Assembly (NCBI GenBank): GCA_016936035.1
Contig: JAFGPU010000150.1
Span: 1-9,437, forward strand
Source of the DNA: Acidimicrobiales bacterium
GTDB taxonomy: Bacteria; Actinomycetota; Acidimicrobiia; Acidimicrobiales; VFJN01
Direction of reading: 5' to 3'
DNA length: 9,437 bases
This document shows positions 1 to 5,908 of this stretch, in pieces (the first letter of the stretch is position 1; each line of letters starts with the position of its first letter). The notes below the pieces were generated by a model. The model had not been told where the DNA came from. It did no database searches and worked only from the letters and a program-made list of their open reading frames with translations. A program made the position numbers and the translations under genes.

Positions 1-636
1 GGCGGCCTCGGCCTGGCGTTCGAGGGGCCGCAGCTGGCGCCGCACCTCGCGCACCAGGTCGCTCAGCCGGGTGAGGTTGCCCTCGGTGGCGGCCAGGCGC
101 CGCTCGGAGCGCTCCTTGCGCTTGCGGTGCTTGAGCACCCCCGCCGCCTCCTCGATGATCAGGCGGCGGTCCTCGGGGCGGGCGTTGAGCACGGCGTCGA
201 TCTGGCCCTGGCCGATGATGACGTGCTGCTGGCGGCCCACGCCGGTGTCGCTGAACAGCTCCTGCACGTCGAGCAACCGGCAGGGCACCCCGTTGATGGC
301 GTACTCGCTGTCGCCGGAGCGCCACAGGGTGCGGGTGACGGTGACCTCGCTGAACTCGATGGGCAACAGCCCGGCGGCGTTGTCGATGGTGAGGCTGACC
401 TCGGCCCGGCCCAGCGCCTGGCGCTTGGTGGTGCCGGCGAAGATGACGTCCTCCATCTTCTGGCTGCGCACGGCGGAGGGCGCCTGGGCGCCGAGCACCC
501 AGCCGATGGCGTCGACGACGTTGGACTTGCCCGAGCCGTTGGGCCCGACGACGACGGTGACGCCCGGTTGCATCTCGAGCACGGTCGACTCCGCGAAGGA
601 CTTGAAGCCCTTGAGCGTCAACGACTTGAGGAACAT
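1..636 (-). CDS. smc: Chromosome partition protein SMC, N-terminal part (runs off the window)
   Basis: This is the N-terminal ATPase half-domain of SMC, the long coiled-coil ATPase that with ScpA/ScpB organises and helps segregate the chromosome. The 212 visible codons start at ATG 636 and stay open to the window edge. The Walker A motif GPNGSGKS is at residues 31-38, followed by [11 protein letters not shown]. The SMC-typical [11 protein letters not shown] is at 107-117 and the Q-loop GQGQID at 142-147. The segment [15 protein letters not shown] (161-175) leads into the first coiled-coil arm. The remaining roughly 1,000 residues (hinge, second arm, signature and Walker B) lie beyond position 1. 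A TAGCCT hexamer lies 9 nt before the ATG, and a GGAG lies 4 nt before it, so the gene may have its own promoter as well as read-through from mutM, 74 bp upstream. The family assignment is secure; gene order rnc-mutM-smc matches mycobacteria. Confidence 0.97.
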   Translation of the reverse strand, partial: MFLKSLTLKGFKSFAESTVLEMQPGVTVVVGPNGSGKSNVVDAIGWVLGAQAPSAVRSQKMEDVIFAGTTKRQALGRAEVSLTIDNAAGLLPIEFSEVTVTRTLWRSGDSEYAINGVPCRLLDVQELFSDTGVGRQQHVIIGQGQIDAVLNARPEDRRLIIEEAAGVLKHRKRKERSERRLAATEGNLTRLSDLVREVRRQLRPLERQAEAA

Positions 637-645
637 CGGTCTCCG

Positions 646-651
646 AGGCTA
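646..651 (-). promoter_or_regulatory. Candidate -10 hexamer TAGCCT upstream of smc
   Basis: On the minus strand TAGCCT fits the actinobacterial TANNNT -10 consensus and ends 9 nt before the smc ATG. Initiation about 7 nt downstream would give a leader of only 2-3 nt. A GGAG inside the spacer could instead serve as ribosome binding site on a longer mRNA from upstream. No -35 hexamer is evident. The call rests on the same layout recurring at other genes in this window. Confidence 0.4.
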
Positions 652-710
652 GGTGAGCGTCCCTGCCGGGCCGTGGATGCCACGCTCGGTGGCGGGCCGG
701 CGGCGGGGTG

Positions 711-1550
711 TCAGACCTGGCAGCTCGGGCACCAGTAGGTGACCCGACCGCCGCTCCGCTGCCGCGTGATCGTCTGCCGGCACCGCCGGCACGGCTGCCC
801 GTCGCGTCCCCACACCTGCAGCTCGTCCTGGTAGCTGCCCTCCTTGCCCTGGAGGTCGGTGAAGGGGTGCTCGTCGGTGGAGGTGCCGTGGTGCTTGGTC
901 GCCTCGTGGAGGATCTCGACCAGCGACCGGTAGAGGCGACGGATCTCCATGGTGGAGATCGTGGACACCTCGCGGTCGGGGCGCAGGCCGGCGTCGTGGA
1001 GGATCTCGTCGGCGTAGAGGCCGCCGAGGCCCACGACGAAGCGCTGGTCGAGCAGCAGCGGCTTGAGCTTGTCGGTGCGGTGGTTGACGAGCGACTGGGC
1101 GAACGCCGTCCACGACACGGGGGACGCCACGGGGTCGAGGCCCAGCTCGCCCAGCTCGGGCACCTCTTCGAGGAGGGCGTCGGGGGTGGTCACGAAGGCC
1201 TCGGCAGTGCCCTCGGGGTCGGCCATGCGCAGCTGGCCGCCCTGGGTGAAGCTGACCACGACCTGCGTGTCCTTGGTGACCTCGTCCTTGGGGGTGGTGC
1301 GCTGCAGCCGGCCCGTGGCGCCGATGTCGGCCACCAGCAGGTCGCCGCTGTCGAGCGTGAACACCAGCAGCAGGGCGCGCCGGTCGACGCTCTTGATCTT
1401 CACGCCCTCGAGGCGGGCCTGGAACGCCTTGCGCGAGCCGTTGCGGTGCACGGCGCGGGCCTGGGGCACGTCGACCGACTTGACGCGCCGCCCCACGGTT
1501 TCGCGCTCGAGACCGCGGCGGATGGTCTCGATCTCGGGCAACTCAGGCAT
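711..1550 (-). CDS. mutM: Fpg/MutM-family DNA glycosylase with altered active-site residues
   Basis: This 279-residue protein has the full length and fold signature of formamidopyrimidine-DNA glycosylase, which excises oxidised purines and nicks the AP site in base excision repair. It begins MPELPEIET, giving the catalytic N-terminal Pro and adjacent Glu. It ends in an intact zinc finger: C254, C257, C274, C277, with the DNA-binding Arg at 269. Key family residues are missing, however. The lysine after the RR pair (E. coli K57, RRAKYLL) is replaced by A-L-L-L at 59-62. HLGMSG reads DIGATG (75-80), so the intercalating Met is gone. The DPRRFG reading loop reads DPEGTA (111-116). GxGNIYA reads GLGGLYA (174-180), replacing the conserved Asn by Gly. 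The reading frame is intact with normal codon use, so this is not a pseudogene. The ATG overlaps the rnc stop by 8 bp, so translation is probably coupled. It may be an Fpg paralogue with altered substrate range or reduced classical activity. Family is certain; activity is not. Confidence 0.9.
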   Translation of the reverse strand: MPELPEIETIRRGLERETVGRRVKSVDVPQARAVHRNGSRKAFQARLEGVKIKSVDRRALLLVFTLDSGDLLVADIGATGRLQRTTPKDEVTKDTQVVVSFTQGGQLRMADPEGTAEAFVTTPDALLEEVPELGELGLDPVASPVSWTAFAQSLVNHRTDKLKPLLLDQRFVVGLGGLYADEILHDAGLRPDREVSTISTMEIRRLYRSLVEILHEATKHHGTSTDEHPFTDLQGKEGSYQDELQVWGRDGQPCRRCRQTITRQRSGGRVTYWCPSCQV

Positions 1551-2259
1551 CGTCGTTCTCCAACTGGGCCACCAGGGTGGTGTACGCGTCGCGGGCCGCG
1601 ACCTGCTCGGCCTGCTTCTTCGAGCGGCCGTCGCCGACCCCGCGGGCGACGCCGCCCACCGCCACCGTCACGTGGAAGCGCCGGGCGTGGTCGGGCCCCT
1701 CGGCCACCGTGTCGTAGCGGGGCGATTCGTCGAAGTGCCGTGCCGCCAGCTCTTGCAGGCGGCTCTTGTAGTCCTGCCCGCCGGGGCCACCGGCGTGGGC
1801 CTCGGCGACCCGGCTGCCGAGCAGGCGCATCACGAGGTCGTGGGCCTCCTGCATGCCGGCCGACACGTAGACCGCCCCGAGCACGGCTTCGAGCGCGTCG
1901 GCCAGGATGGACGGCTTCTCGCGCCCGCCCGACTGCTCCTCGCCCTTGCCGAGCAGCAGGTGGTCGCCCAACCGCAGCTCGTCGGCCACCTCGGCGAGCG
2001 TCACCGCGTTGACGACGGCCTTGCGCACGTCGGTGAGCTCGCCCTCGCTGAGCGTGGGATAGGCGTGGAAGGCGTGGTCGGTGATGATGACGCCGAGGAC
2101 GGCGTCACCGAGGAACTCGAGCCGTTCGTTGGAGTCGTGGCCGGGGTTCTCCGCGCACCACGACCGGTGCACGAGCGCGGGAGCGAGGACGTCGGGGCTC
2201 TCGACCGAGACGCCGAGACGTTCGACCAGCTCGTCGAGTCGTTGAACCGGGAGGGGGAT
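1543..2259 (-). CDS. rnc: Ribonuclease III, probable ATC start
   Basis: RNase III is the double-strand-specific endoribonuclease that processes rRNA precursors and structured mRNAs. The signature NERLEFLGDAVL is at residues 44-55, carrying the metal-binding E48 and D52. The second acidic pair D121 and E124 is in SILADALEAVLG. A C-terminal double-stranded-RNA-binding domain follows at about 162-234 (DYKSRLQELA to SKKQAEQVAARDAY). The start is unusual. The acpP TGA at 2271 lies in the same frame and closes it upstream. The only GTG (2172) lies just before HRSW and would delete the whole first helix. The codon that gives the usual N-terminus of about 30 residues before HRS is ATC at 2259-2257, preceded by GAGG with a 7-nt spacer. 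That yields 238 residues, compared with 226 in E. coli. A CTG at 2229 is a poorer alternative. The gene overlaps mutM by 8 bp at its end. Product certain, start inferred. Confidence 0.92.
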   Translation of the reverse strand: MPLPVQRLDELVERLGVSVESPDVLAPALVHRSWCAENPGHDSNERLEFLGDAVLGVIITDHAFHAYPTLSEGELTDVRKAVVNAVTLAEVADELRLGDHLLLGKGEEQSGGREKPSILADALEAVLGAVYVSAGMQEAHDLVMRLLGSRVAEAHAGGPGGQDYKSRLQELAARHFDESPRYDTVAEGPDHARRFHVTVAVGGVARGVGDGRSKKQAEQVAARDAYTTLVAQLENDDA

Positions 2260-2266
2260 GGCAGTG

Positions 2267-2270
2267 CCTC
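2267..2270 (-). promoter_or_regulatory. Shine-Dalgarno-like GAGG that decides the rnc start
   Basis: On the minus strand GAGG overlaps the last two bases of the acpP TGA stop codon and is followed by 7 nt and then ATC (2259-2257). This spacing is near ideal and is the main support for an ATC initiation codon. Ribosomes finishing acpP would be placed directly on this site, favouring re-initiation. Confidence 0.45.
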
Positions 2271-2556
2271 AGAGCCGGGCGAGGACGTAGTCGACCGCGT
2301 CGCGCACGGTCTTGATGTCCTCGAGGTCTTCGTCCTCGATGCGGAAGCCGACGCTGCGCTCGCCCAGCTCCTCCTCGAGCGCCTCGGCCAGCTCGATGAG
2401 CGCGAGCGAATCGGCGTCGAGGTCGTCGGTGAACGAGTCGCCCTCGTTGATGGTCGACGGCTCGACCTCGAGGATGTCGGACAGGCGGTCGCGGATCAGG
2501 TCGAAGACCTGCTGGCGATCCAGGGGACTGCGCTCGACGTGGGTCTCGGCGGGCAC
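2269..2556 (-). CDS. acpP: Acyl carrier protein
   Basis: This acidic 95-residue protein is an acyl carrier protein. It holds growing acyl chains on a 4'-phosphopantetheine arm for type II fatty acid synthesis and donates acyl groups to PlsX. The modification motif DADSLALIEL is present, with the modified serine at residue 50 counted from GTG 2556. The helical acidic segments before and after it (VFDLIRDRLSDIL; EALEEELGE) are typical. I chose GTG 2556 because AGGAG lies 9 nt upstream. Two TTG codons at 2565 and 2562 sit 0 and 3 nt after the same AGGAG, too close for initiation. At 95 residues it is longer than the usual 77-80, with an N-terminal extension of about 12 residues and a slightly long loop before helix III. 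It lies 82 bp after plsX and directly before rnc. The nearby plsX and the CoA gene coaD support a role in primary lipid synthesis. Confidence 0.93.
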   Translation of the reverse strand: MPAETHVERSPLDRQQVFDLIRDRLSDILEVEPSTINEGDSFTDDLDADSLALIELAEALEEELGERSVGFRIEDEDLEDIKTVRDAVDYVLARL

Positions 2557-2565
2557 GTTCAACAA

Positions 2566-2570
2566 CTCCT
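2566..2570 (-). promoter_or_regulatory. Ribosome binding site AGGAG of acpP
   Basis: AGGAG on the minus strand is 9 nt from GTG 2556 but only 0-3 nt from the two upstream TTG codons. It therefore selects the GTG as the acpP start. Confidence 0.6.
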
Positions 2571-2593
2571 GGTCACGAACTCAGAACGGGGGC

Positions 2594-2625
2594 AGTGTAG
2601 CGAGGCCATAGCTTGTGCGCTTGTG
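2594..2625 (-). promoter_or_regulatory. Candidate acpP promoter region with tandem GCTTGTG repeat
   Basis: In the 82-bp plsX-acpP gap the minus strand carries TACACT (2599-2594), a TANNNT-type -10, which would give a leader of about 30 nt containing the AGGAG site. Just upstream, where -35 contacts would fall, the plus strand has GCTTGTG twice (2611-2617 and 2619-2625) with an 8-bp period. No TTGACA-like -35 is present. The repeat could be a regulator site controlling acpP or could be chance. Confidence 0.3.
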
Positions 2626-2638
2626 AAGAGACCGGCGC

Positions 2639-3619
2639 TCAGCCGGTGGCGATGGCCGCACGCAGGCGCTCGACCAGGTCGGCCTCGATCATCTCGTGGG
2701 CGACCCGGGTGGCGTTGACGATAGCCGTCGACGACGACGAACCGTGACTGATGATGCACACTCCGTCGACCCCGAGCAGCATCGCCCCACCGGTCTGGTC
2801 GGGGTCGAGCGTGGCGTAGAGCGGCATCAGGGCCTCGACCGCCGGGCCGGCGACCTCGGTGGCGCCCAGCGCGTCGAGCACGCTGCCCACCAGCACCTTC
2901 ATGCCGCCCTCGAGCGTCTTGAGGGCGACGTTGCCGGTGAAGCCGTCGGTCACGACGACATCGGCGGCGTCGGTCATGATGTCGCGCCCCTCGACGTTGC
3001 CGACGAAGCGGGCACCGGCGGCGTCGAGCGCCCCCGGCTCGGCCAGCAGGGCGTGGGTCTCCTTGACCAGGGGACTTCCCTTGGTGGCCTCCTCACCGAT
3101 CGACAGCAGGCCCACCTTGGGCTGGTCGATGCCGTAGCGCACCCGGGCGAACACCGCCCCCATCAGCGCGAACTGCACCAGCCAGGCCGGCTGGCACTCG
3201 GCGTTGGCGCCCGCGTCGAGCAGGACGGTCGGGGTCGAGCCGGGCACCGGGATGGGGGTGGCGATCGCCGGCCGGGACACCCCCTTGATGCGACCCATGC
3301 GCAGCAGGGCCGAGGCCATGGTGGCCCCGGTGTTCCCCGCCGACAGCATGGCCGAGGCCCGCCCGTCGCGCACCGCCTCGGCGGCCCGCACCAGCGACGC
3401 GTCCTTCATGGTGCGCACGCTGGAGGCGGGATCGGCGTCCATGCCGATGACCTGCGACGCCGCCACGACGTCGAGGTCGCCGCGCAGGTCGGCCAGCTCC
3501 TCGGGACGACCCACGAGGACCACGGGCACACCCAACTCGGCGACGGCCCTGTGGGCGCCCTCGACGATGGCGCCGGGCGCGTGGTCGCCGCCCATGGCAT
3601 CGATGGCGATCGGCAGCAC
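2639..3619 (-). CDS. plsX: Phosphate acyltransferase PlsX
   Basis: PlsX converts acyl-ACP and phosphate to acyl-phosphate, the acyl donor for PlsY in the first step of phospholipid synthesis. It is a peripheral membrane enzyme. The 326-residue product has the expected length and motifs: N-terminal IAIDAMGGDHAP, then SSVRTMKDASL, LSAGNTGATMA, GLLSIGEEATKG, GNVEGRDIMTDAADVVVTDG with FTGNVALKTLEG, and near the C-terminus GGAMLLGVDGVCIISHGSSS. I start it at GTG 3619, which places the conserved IAIDAMGGDH at residues 4-13. A purine-rich GAGAGGG lies about 11 nt before it, so the ribosome site is only moderate. It follows rpmF by 47 bp, the widespread yceD-rpmF-plsX arrangement, and precedes acpP, whose product supplies its substrate. 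Confidence 0.97.
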   Translation of the reverse strand: MLPIAIDAMGGDHAPGAIVEGAHRAVAELGVPVVLVGRPEELADLRGDLDVVAASQVIGMDADPASSVRTMKDASLVRAAEAVRDGRASAMLSAGNTGATMASALLRMGRIKGVSRPAIATPIPVPGSTPTVLLDAGANAECQPAWLVQFALMGAVFARVRYGIDQPKVGLLSIGEEATKGSPLVKETHALLAEPGALDAAGARFVGNVEGRDIMTDAADVVVTDGFTGNVALKTLEGGMKVLVGSVLDALGATEVAGPAVEALMPLYATLDPDQTGGAMLLGVDGVCIISHGSSSSTAIVNATRVAHEMIEADLVERLRAAIATG

Positions 3620-3666
3620 GGTGAAGGGAGCCCTCTCGAACGGTGACGTCGGGGGAATCGCCGACC

Positions 3667-3846
3667 TCAGTCGACGTCGATGGCGACCCGGCCGCCGTAC
3701 CAGCCGCAGTTGCCGCACACGACGTGGGGCAGCTTGGCGGAGTTGCAGCGGGGGCAGACGCTGCGGGCGGGACGGTCGAGGCGCCAGGCGCTCGCCTTGC
3801 GGCTGCGGCTCTTGGCCTTGGAGGTCTTCTTCTTGGGGACGGCCAT
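3667..3846 (-). CDS. rpmF: 50S ribosomal protein L32 (zinc-binding form)
   Basis: The 59-residue product is bacterial L32, a small basic protein of the large ribosomal subunit. It begins MAVPKKKTSKAKSRSRKA, the standard L32 N-terminus. It keeps the zinc-ribbon cysteines C31-x2-C34 and C44-x2-C47, so this is the C+ (zinc-containing) paralogue and not the C- form made under zinc starvation in some actinobacteria. ATG 3846 is chosen over upstream codons because AGGAAGA lies 5 nt before it and the protein then begins at the family start. It sits between yceD and plsX, as in many bacteria. Confidence 0.98.
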   Translation of the reverse strand: MAVPKKKTSKAKSRSRKASAWRLDRPARSVCPRCNSAKLPHVVCGNCGWYGGRVAIDVD

Positions 3847-3898
3847 GGGAGTCTTCCTGCAACGTCTCGGGTGGGGCGCCGCGAGCGGGCGCGGCACC

Positions 3899-3914
3899 GC
3901 CCGCCAAGGCGGGC
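3899..3914. repeat. Perfect inverted repeat in the yceD-rpmF gap
   Basis: GCCCGCC (3899-3905) and GGCGGGC (3908-3914) are perfect inverted arms separated by AA. They lie in the 135-bp gap between the yceD stop and the rpmF start, about 50 bp upstream of rpmF. A GC-rich hairpin with no following U-run could act as an attenuator or RNA processing site that sets L32 output relative to YceD. It has the form of a weak hairpin and may be neutral in such GC-rich DNA. Confidence 0.4.
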
Positions 3915-3981
3915 ACGAGAGCGAAAGGCTAGCGGCCCGTCGCCGTCACCGTCGAACCACGGCGCGGCGACCGGGCGGTCG

Positions 3982-4488
3982 TCACCGGTCGAAGCGCAGG
4001 ACGTCGAGCGCCGCCCACCGCGGATCGACCGGGCTCTCGCCGTCATCGTCCTCGTCGGCCTCGATCGCCACGGGATGGGCGTCCGGATCGGGGCCGGCGC
4101 AGTCGTCGGCGCACAGGGGCGCGAGGGGCAGCGCCAGGGCCAGGGCCTCGCGCACGGCCGGCTCGACGTCGACCTCGTCGCGGCCGAGCGGGTAGGTCTC
4201 GCCCTCCACCGCGTCGGGCTCGAAGACCTCGCGCAGCTCGACGGTGAGCACACCGCCCGTGGGTCCGAGGCAGCGGCGGCACTCCCCCTCCCAGGCGGCG
4301 GTGACCGTCCCGGCCAGGGTGACCGTCTCCCCCTGCGCCTCGAGCACCAGGTCGGCGACGACGTCGTCGCCGGTCAGGCGGCTCGCCGACAGGGCGAGGC
4401 CAGGAAGGGGGCCGGCCAGCGTCACCCGCTGGCGGCTGCCCCGGTGGCGGAAGAGCTCGCCGGTGGGGACGACGAAAGGACGGGTCAC
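3982..4488 (-). CDS. yceD: YceD/DUF177 family protein, large ribosomal subunit accumulation
   Basis: This 168-residue protein belongs to the YceD/DUF177 family, which in E. coli and plants is linked to 23S rRNA accumulation and 50S assembly. It has the family's C-x2-C motif (ECRRCL, C70 and C73) and a second pair in LCADDC (C126 and C130), likely metal-binding. The acidic segment near the C-terminus and the ending DPRWAALDVLRF match the family's DPRWA-L tail. The N-terminus from GTG 4488 reads MTRPFVVPTGELFRHRGSRQ, resembling other actinobacterial members. Another GTG at 4515 is possible but lacks support, while GTG 4488 sits exactly 7 nt after a TAGCCT hexamer, as in leaderless genes. Its position directly before rpmF is the classic arrangement. 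Confidence 0.9.
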   Translation of the reverse strand: MTRPFVVPTGELFRHRGSRQRVTLAGPLPGLALSASRLTGDDVVADLVLEAQGETVTLAGTVTAAWEGECRRCLGPTGGVLTVELREVFEPDAVEGETYPLGRDEVDVEPAVREALALALPLAPLCADDCAGPDPDAHPVAIEADEDDDGESPVDPRWAALDVLRFDR

Positions 4489-4495
4489 GGCGTCC

Positions 4496-4501
4496 AGGCT
4501 A
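4496..4501 (-). promoter_or_regulatory. Candidate leaderless -10 TAGCCT of yceD-rpmF-plsX
   Basis: On the minus strand TAGCCT (TANNNT) ends 7 nt before GTG 4488, so transcription would begin at or next to the start codon. No Shine-Dalgarno sequence is visible there, as expected of a leaderless mRNA. Together with the inverted repeat upstream this suggests that yceD begins a new transcription unit separate from coaD-sepIVA. Confidence 0.5.
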
Positions 4502-4649
4502 GGACCGGCGCGCACTGCGACGAACCCCCGGCGATCTGCGGTCGCTTCGTCCGCCGCCGGCGCTCACGGCACCGCACCGGTGGTGACGGTCGGATCGAGC
4601 GCCGCCGACGATGGTGGCGCCGCGTCGCCGGGAAGCGCCGGGTCGGCCG

Positions 4650-4676
4650 GCCACCGGGCCACGGGCCACCGGTGGC
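4650..4676. terminator. Inverted repeat after the sepIVA-like gene, terminator-like
   Basis: GCCACCGG (4650-4657) and CCGGTGGC (4669-4676) can form an 8-bp GC stem with an 11-nt loop. It begins 11 bp after the sepIVA-like stop on the minus strand. A direct copy of GGCCACCGG (4649-4657 and 4664-4672) allows alternative pairings. No U-run follows, so as an intrinsic terminator it would be of the GC-hairpin-only type. The rest of the 199-bp gap shows no gene. Confidence 0.35.
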
Positions 4677-4687
4677 GACCCCGGCGC

Positions 4688-5311
4688 CTAGATCCGGTCC
4701 TGGTCGAAGAACCCCGAGGCCGGGGGCGCGGCACGCCCGCCGTGGCCGTTGACGTCGCCGCCCGGGGCGGGCGGCCCGGCCACCGGCGGCAGGCCCTCGC
4801 CCGCCGGGCCCCGCAGCTTGGCCCGGCCCGAGGCGATGACCGCCATCGTGCGCTCGAGCACCGTCTCGAGCTGGGCCAGGCGCTTGTCGCAGAAGTCGTC
4901 GGCCTCGTTGCGCTGGCGGCTGGCCTCGGCCCGGGCGTTCTCGACGATGCGGCGGGCCTTGGCCTCGGCCGCCTTCATGACCTCGGAGCGCTGCACCATC
5001 CGCTCGGCCTGGCCCCGGGCTGCGGCCAGGATGTCGTCGGCCTCGCGCTGCGTGCGGGCCAGGAAGTCGTCGCGGTCCTTGAGCAGCCAGCGCGAGGCCC
5101 GCACCTCGTCGGGCAGGCGCTCGATGGCCTGGTCGAGCAGGTCGAGCACCTCTTCCCGGTCGATCTTGACCTGGGTCGACAGCGGCGCCGGGCGGGCGGT
5201 GTCGATGACCTCGTGGAGGTGCCGCAGGATCGCCTCGACGTCGCCTCCCGGTGCCCGCTCGGCCACCCGGGCGTCGAAGCTGTGCTCGAAGGAGTTGTCG
5301 TCGTCGATCAT
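4688..5311 (-). CDS. sepIVA: SepIVA/DivIVA-like coiled-coil cell-division protein
   Basis: The 207-residue product is mostly charged helix. A short N-terminal region (about 49-70, IDREEVLDLLDQAIERLPDE) is followed by an Ala/Arg/Glu-rich coiled coil at about 76-166 with a periodic AxAEA-type pattern (ADDILAAARGQAERM, EAKARRIVENARAEASRQ). A Pro/Gly-rich tail ends in FFDQDRI. Both the pattern and the place between coaD and yceD match the mycobacterial SepIVA gene (Rv2927c), a DivIVA-related factor in septation and polar growth. No membrane segment is present, so the protein is cytoplasmic and perhaps membrane-associated by assembly. The central coiled coil appears shorter than in mycobacteria. 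Start ATG 5311 overlaps the coaD stop as ATGA, so the two are translationally coupled. Orthology is inferred from pattern and synteny; a generic DivIVA-domain label would be safer but less informative. Confidence 0.68.
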   Translation of the reverse strand: MIDDDNSFEHSFDARVAERAPGGDVEAILRHLHEVIDTARPAPLSTQVKIDREEVLDLLDQAIERLPDEVRASRWLLKDRDDFLARTQREADDILAAARGQAERMVQRSEVMKAAEAKARRIVENARAEASRQRNEADDFCDKRLAQLETVLERTMAVIASGRAKLRGPAGEGLPPVAGPPAPGGDVNGHGGRAAPPASGFFDQDRI

Positions 5312-5802
5312 GTCGATCCGTCCCCCCGTGGATACTTCTCCTCCAGCAGCTTCGCGACCGCGGGCGGGACCATGGAGCTGATGTCGCCGTGGTAACGGGC
5401 GATCTCGCGGATGAGCTTGGACGCCAGGTACGCATGCGACGAGCCCGAGGGGATGAACAGGGTGTCGATGCCCGAGACCCGCTTGTTCATCTGCGCCATC
5501 ATCAGCTCGGACTCGAAGTCGGAGACGACCCGCAGACCCCGGACGATGAAGTCCGCGCCCACCTCGCGGGCCAGGTCGACGACCAGGCTGGAGAACATCG
5601 TGATGCGCACGTTGTCGAGGTGTGAGGTCGCCTCGGCGATCAGCCCCTGGCGCTCTTCGAGGGTGAACAGCGGCTCGCCCTTCTGCGGGTTGCGCACCGC
5701 GGCGACGACCACCTCGTCGAACAGCTTCGACGCCACTTCGATGATCTCGATGTGGCCGTTGTGGATGGGGTCGAACGACCCGGGGTAGAGGACGGTGGTC
5801 AC
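5308..5802 (-). CDS. coaD: Pantetheine-phosphate adenylyltransferase
   Basis: CoaD transfers AMP from ATP to 4'-phosphopantetheine, giving dephospho-CoA, the penultimate step of coenzyme A synthesis in the cytoplasm. The 164-residue length is typical. The nucleotidyltransferase motif GSFDPIHNGH is at residues 8-17, with the HxGH-type ATP site. The substrate-binding IVRGLRVVSDFESELMMAQMN is conserved (shown in part: VRGLR, SDFE, MNKR). The C-terminal motif usually reading ISSxxVKE is here LASKLIREIARYHGD, a mild divergence. Start GTG 5802 has AGGAG 8 nt upstream. The stop overlaps the next gene's ATG. CoA made here ultimately provides the arm for the acyl carrier protein encoded 3 kb downstream. 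Confidence 0.96.
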   Translation of the reverse strand: MTTVLYPGSFDPIHNGHIEIIEVASKLFDEVVVAAVRNPQKGEPLFTLEERQGLIAEATSHLDNVRITMFSSLVVDLAREVGADFIVRGLRVVSDFESELMMAQMNKRVSGIDTLFIPSGSSHAYLASKLIREIARYHGDISSMVPPAVAKLLEEKYPRGDGST

Positions 5803-5853
5803 GTATGGGGCTCCTGGTCAGGGGCACGCGTAGGTCAGCGAACCGACGAGAAC

Positions 5854-5859
5854 ACGGTA
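5854..5859 (-). promoter_or_regulatory. Possible -10 TACCGT upstream of coaD
   Basis: In the 106-bp rsmD-coaD gap the minus strand reads TACCGT, a TANNNT match 51 bp before GTG 5802. This would give a leader of roughly 45 nt that includes the AGGAG site. No convincing -35 is present. coaD could equally be read from the rsmD promoter. Confidence 0.25.
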
Positions 5860-5908
5860 ATCGACACCACCTGTCGGACCCTGACACCGCGCGTGGTGCC
5901 GGTCGCCG

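Noticed and set aside
711..1550. The altered mutM as a decaying pseudogene.
   Set aside because: The frame is intact over its full 279 codons, the zinc finger and N-terminal catalytic residues are preserved, and codon use matches neighbouring genes.
1063..2718. Long plus-strand open frame of 551 codons across the mutM, rnc and acpP region, and similar long plus-strand frames antisense to plsX, sepIVA and rsmD.
   Set aside because: They run antisense to secure genes, have repetitive Arg/Gly/Ala/His-rich translations with no domain motifs, and are expected in DNA with G/C-rich third codon positions.
4640..4680. Possible short repeat array or CRISPR-like sequence (GGCCACCGG copies).
   Set aside because: There are only two 9-bp copies 15 bp apart in very GC-rich DNA, with no repeat-spacer periodicity.
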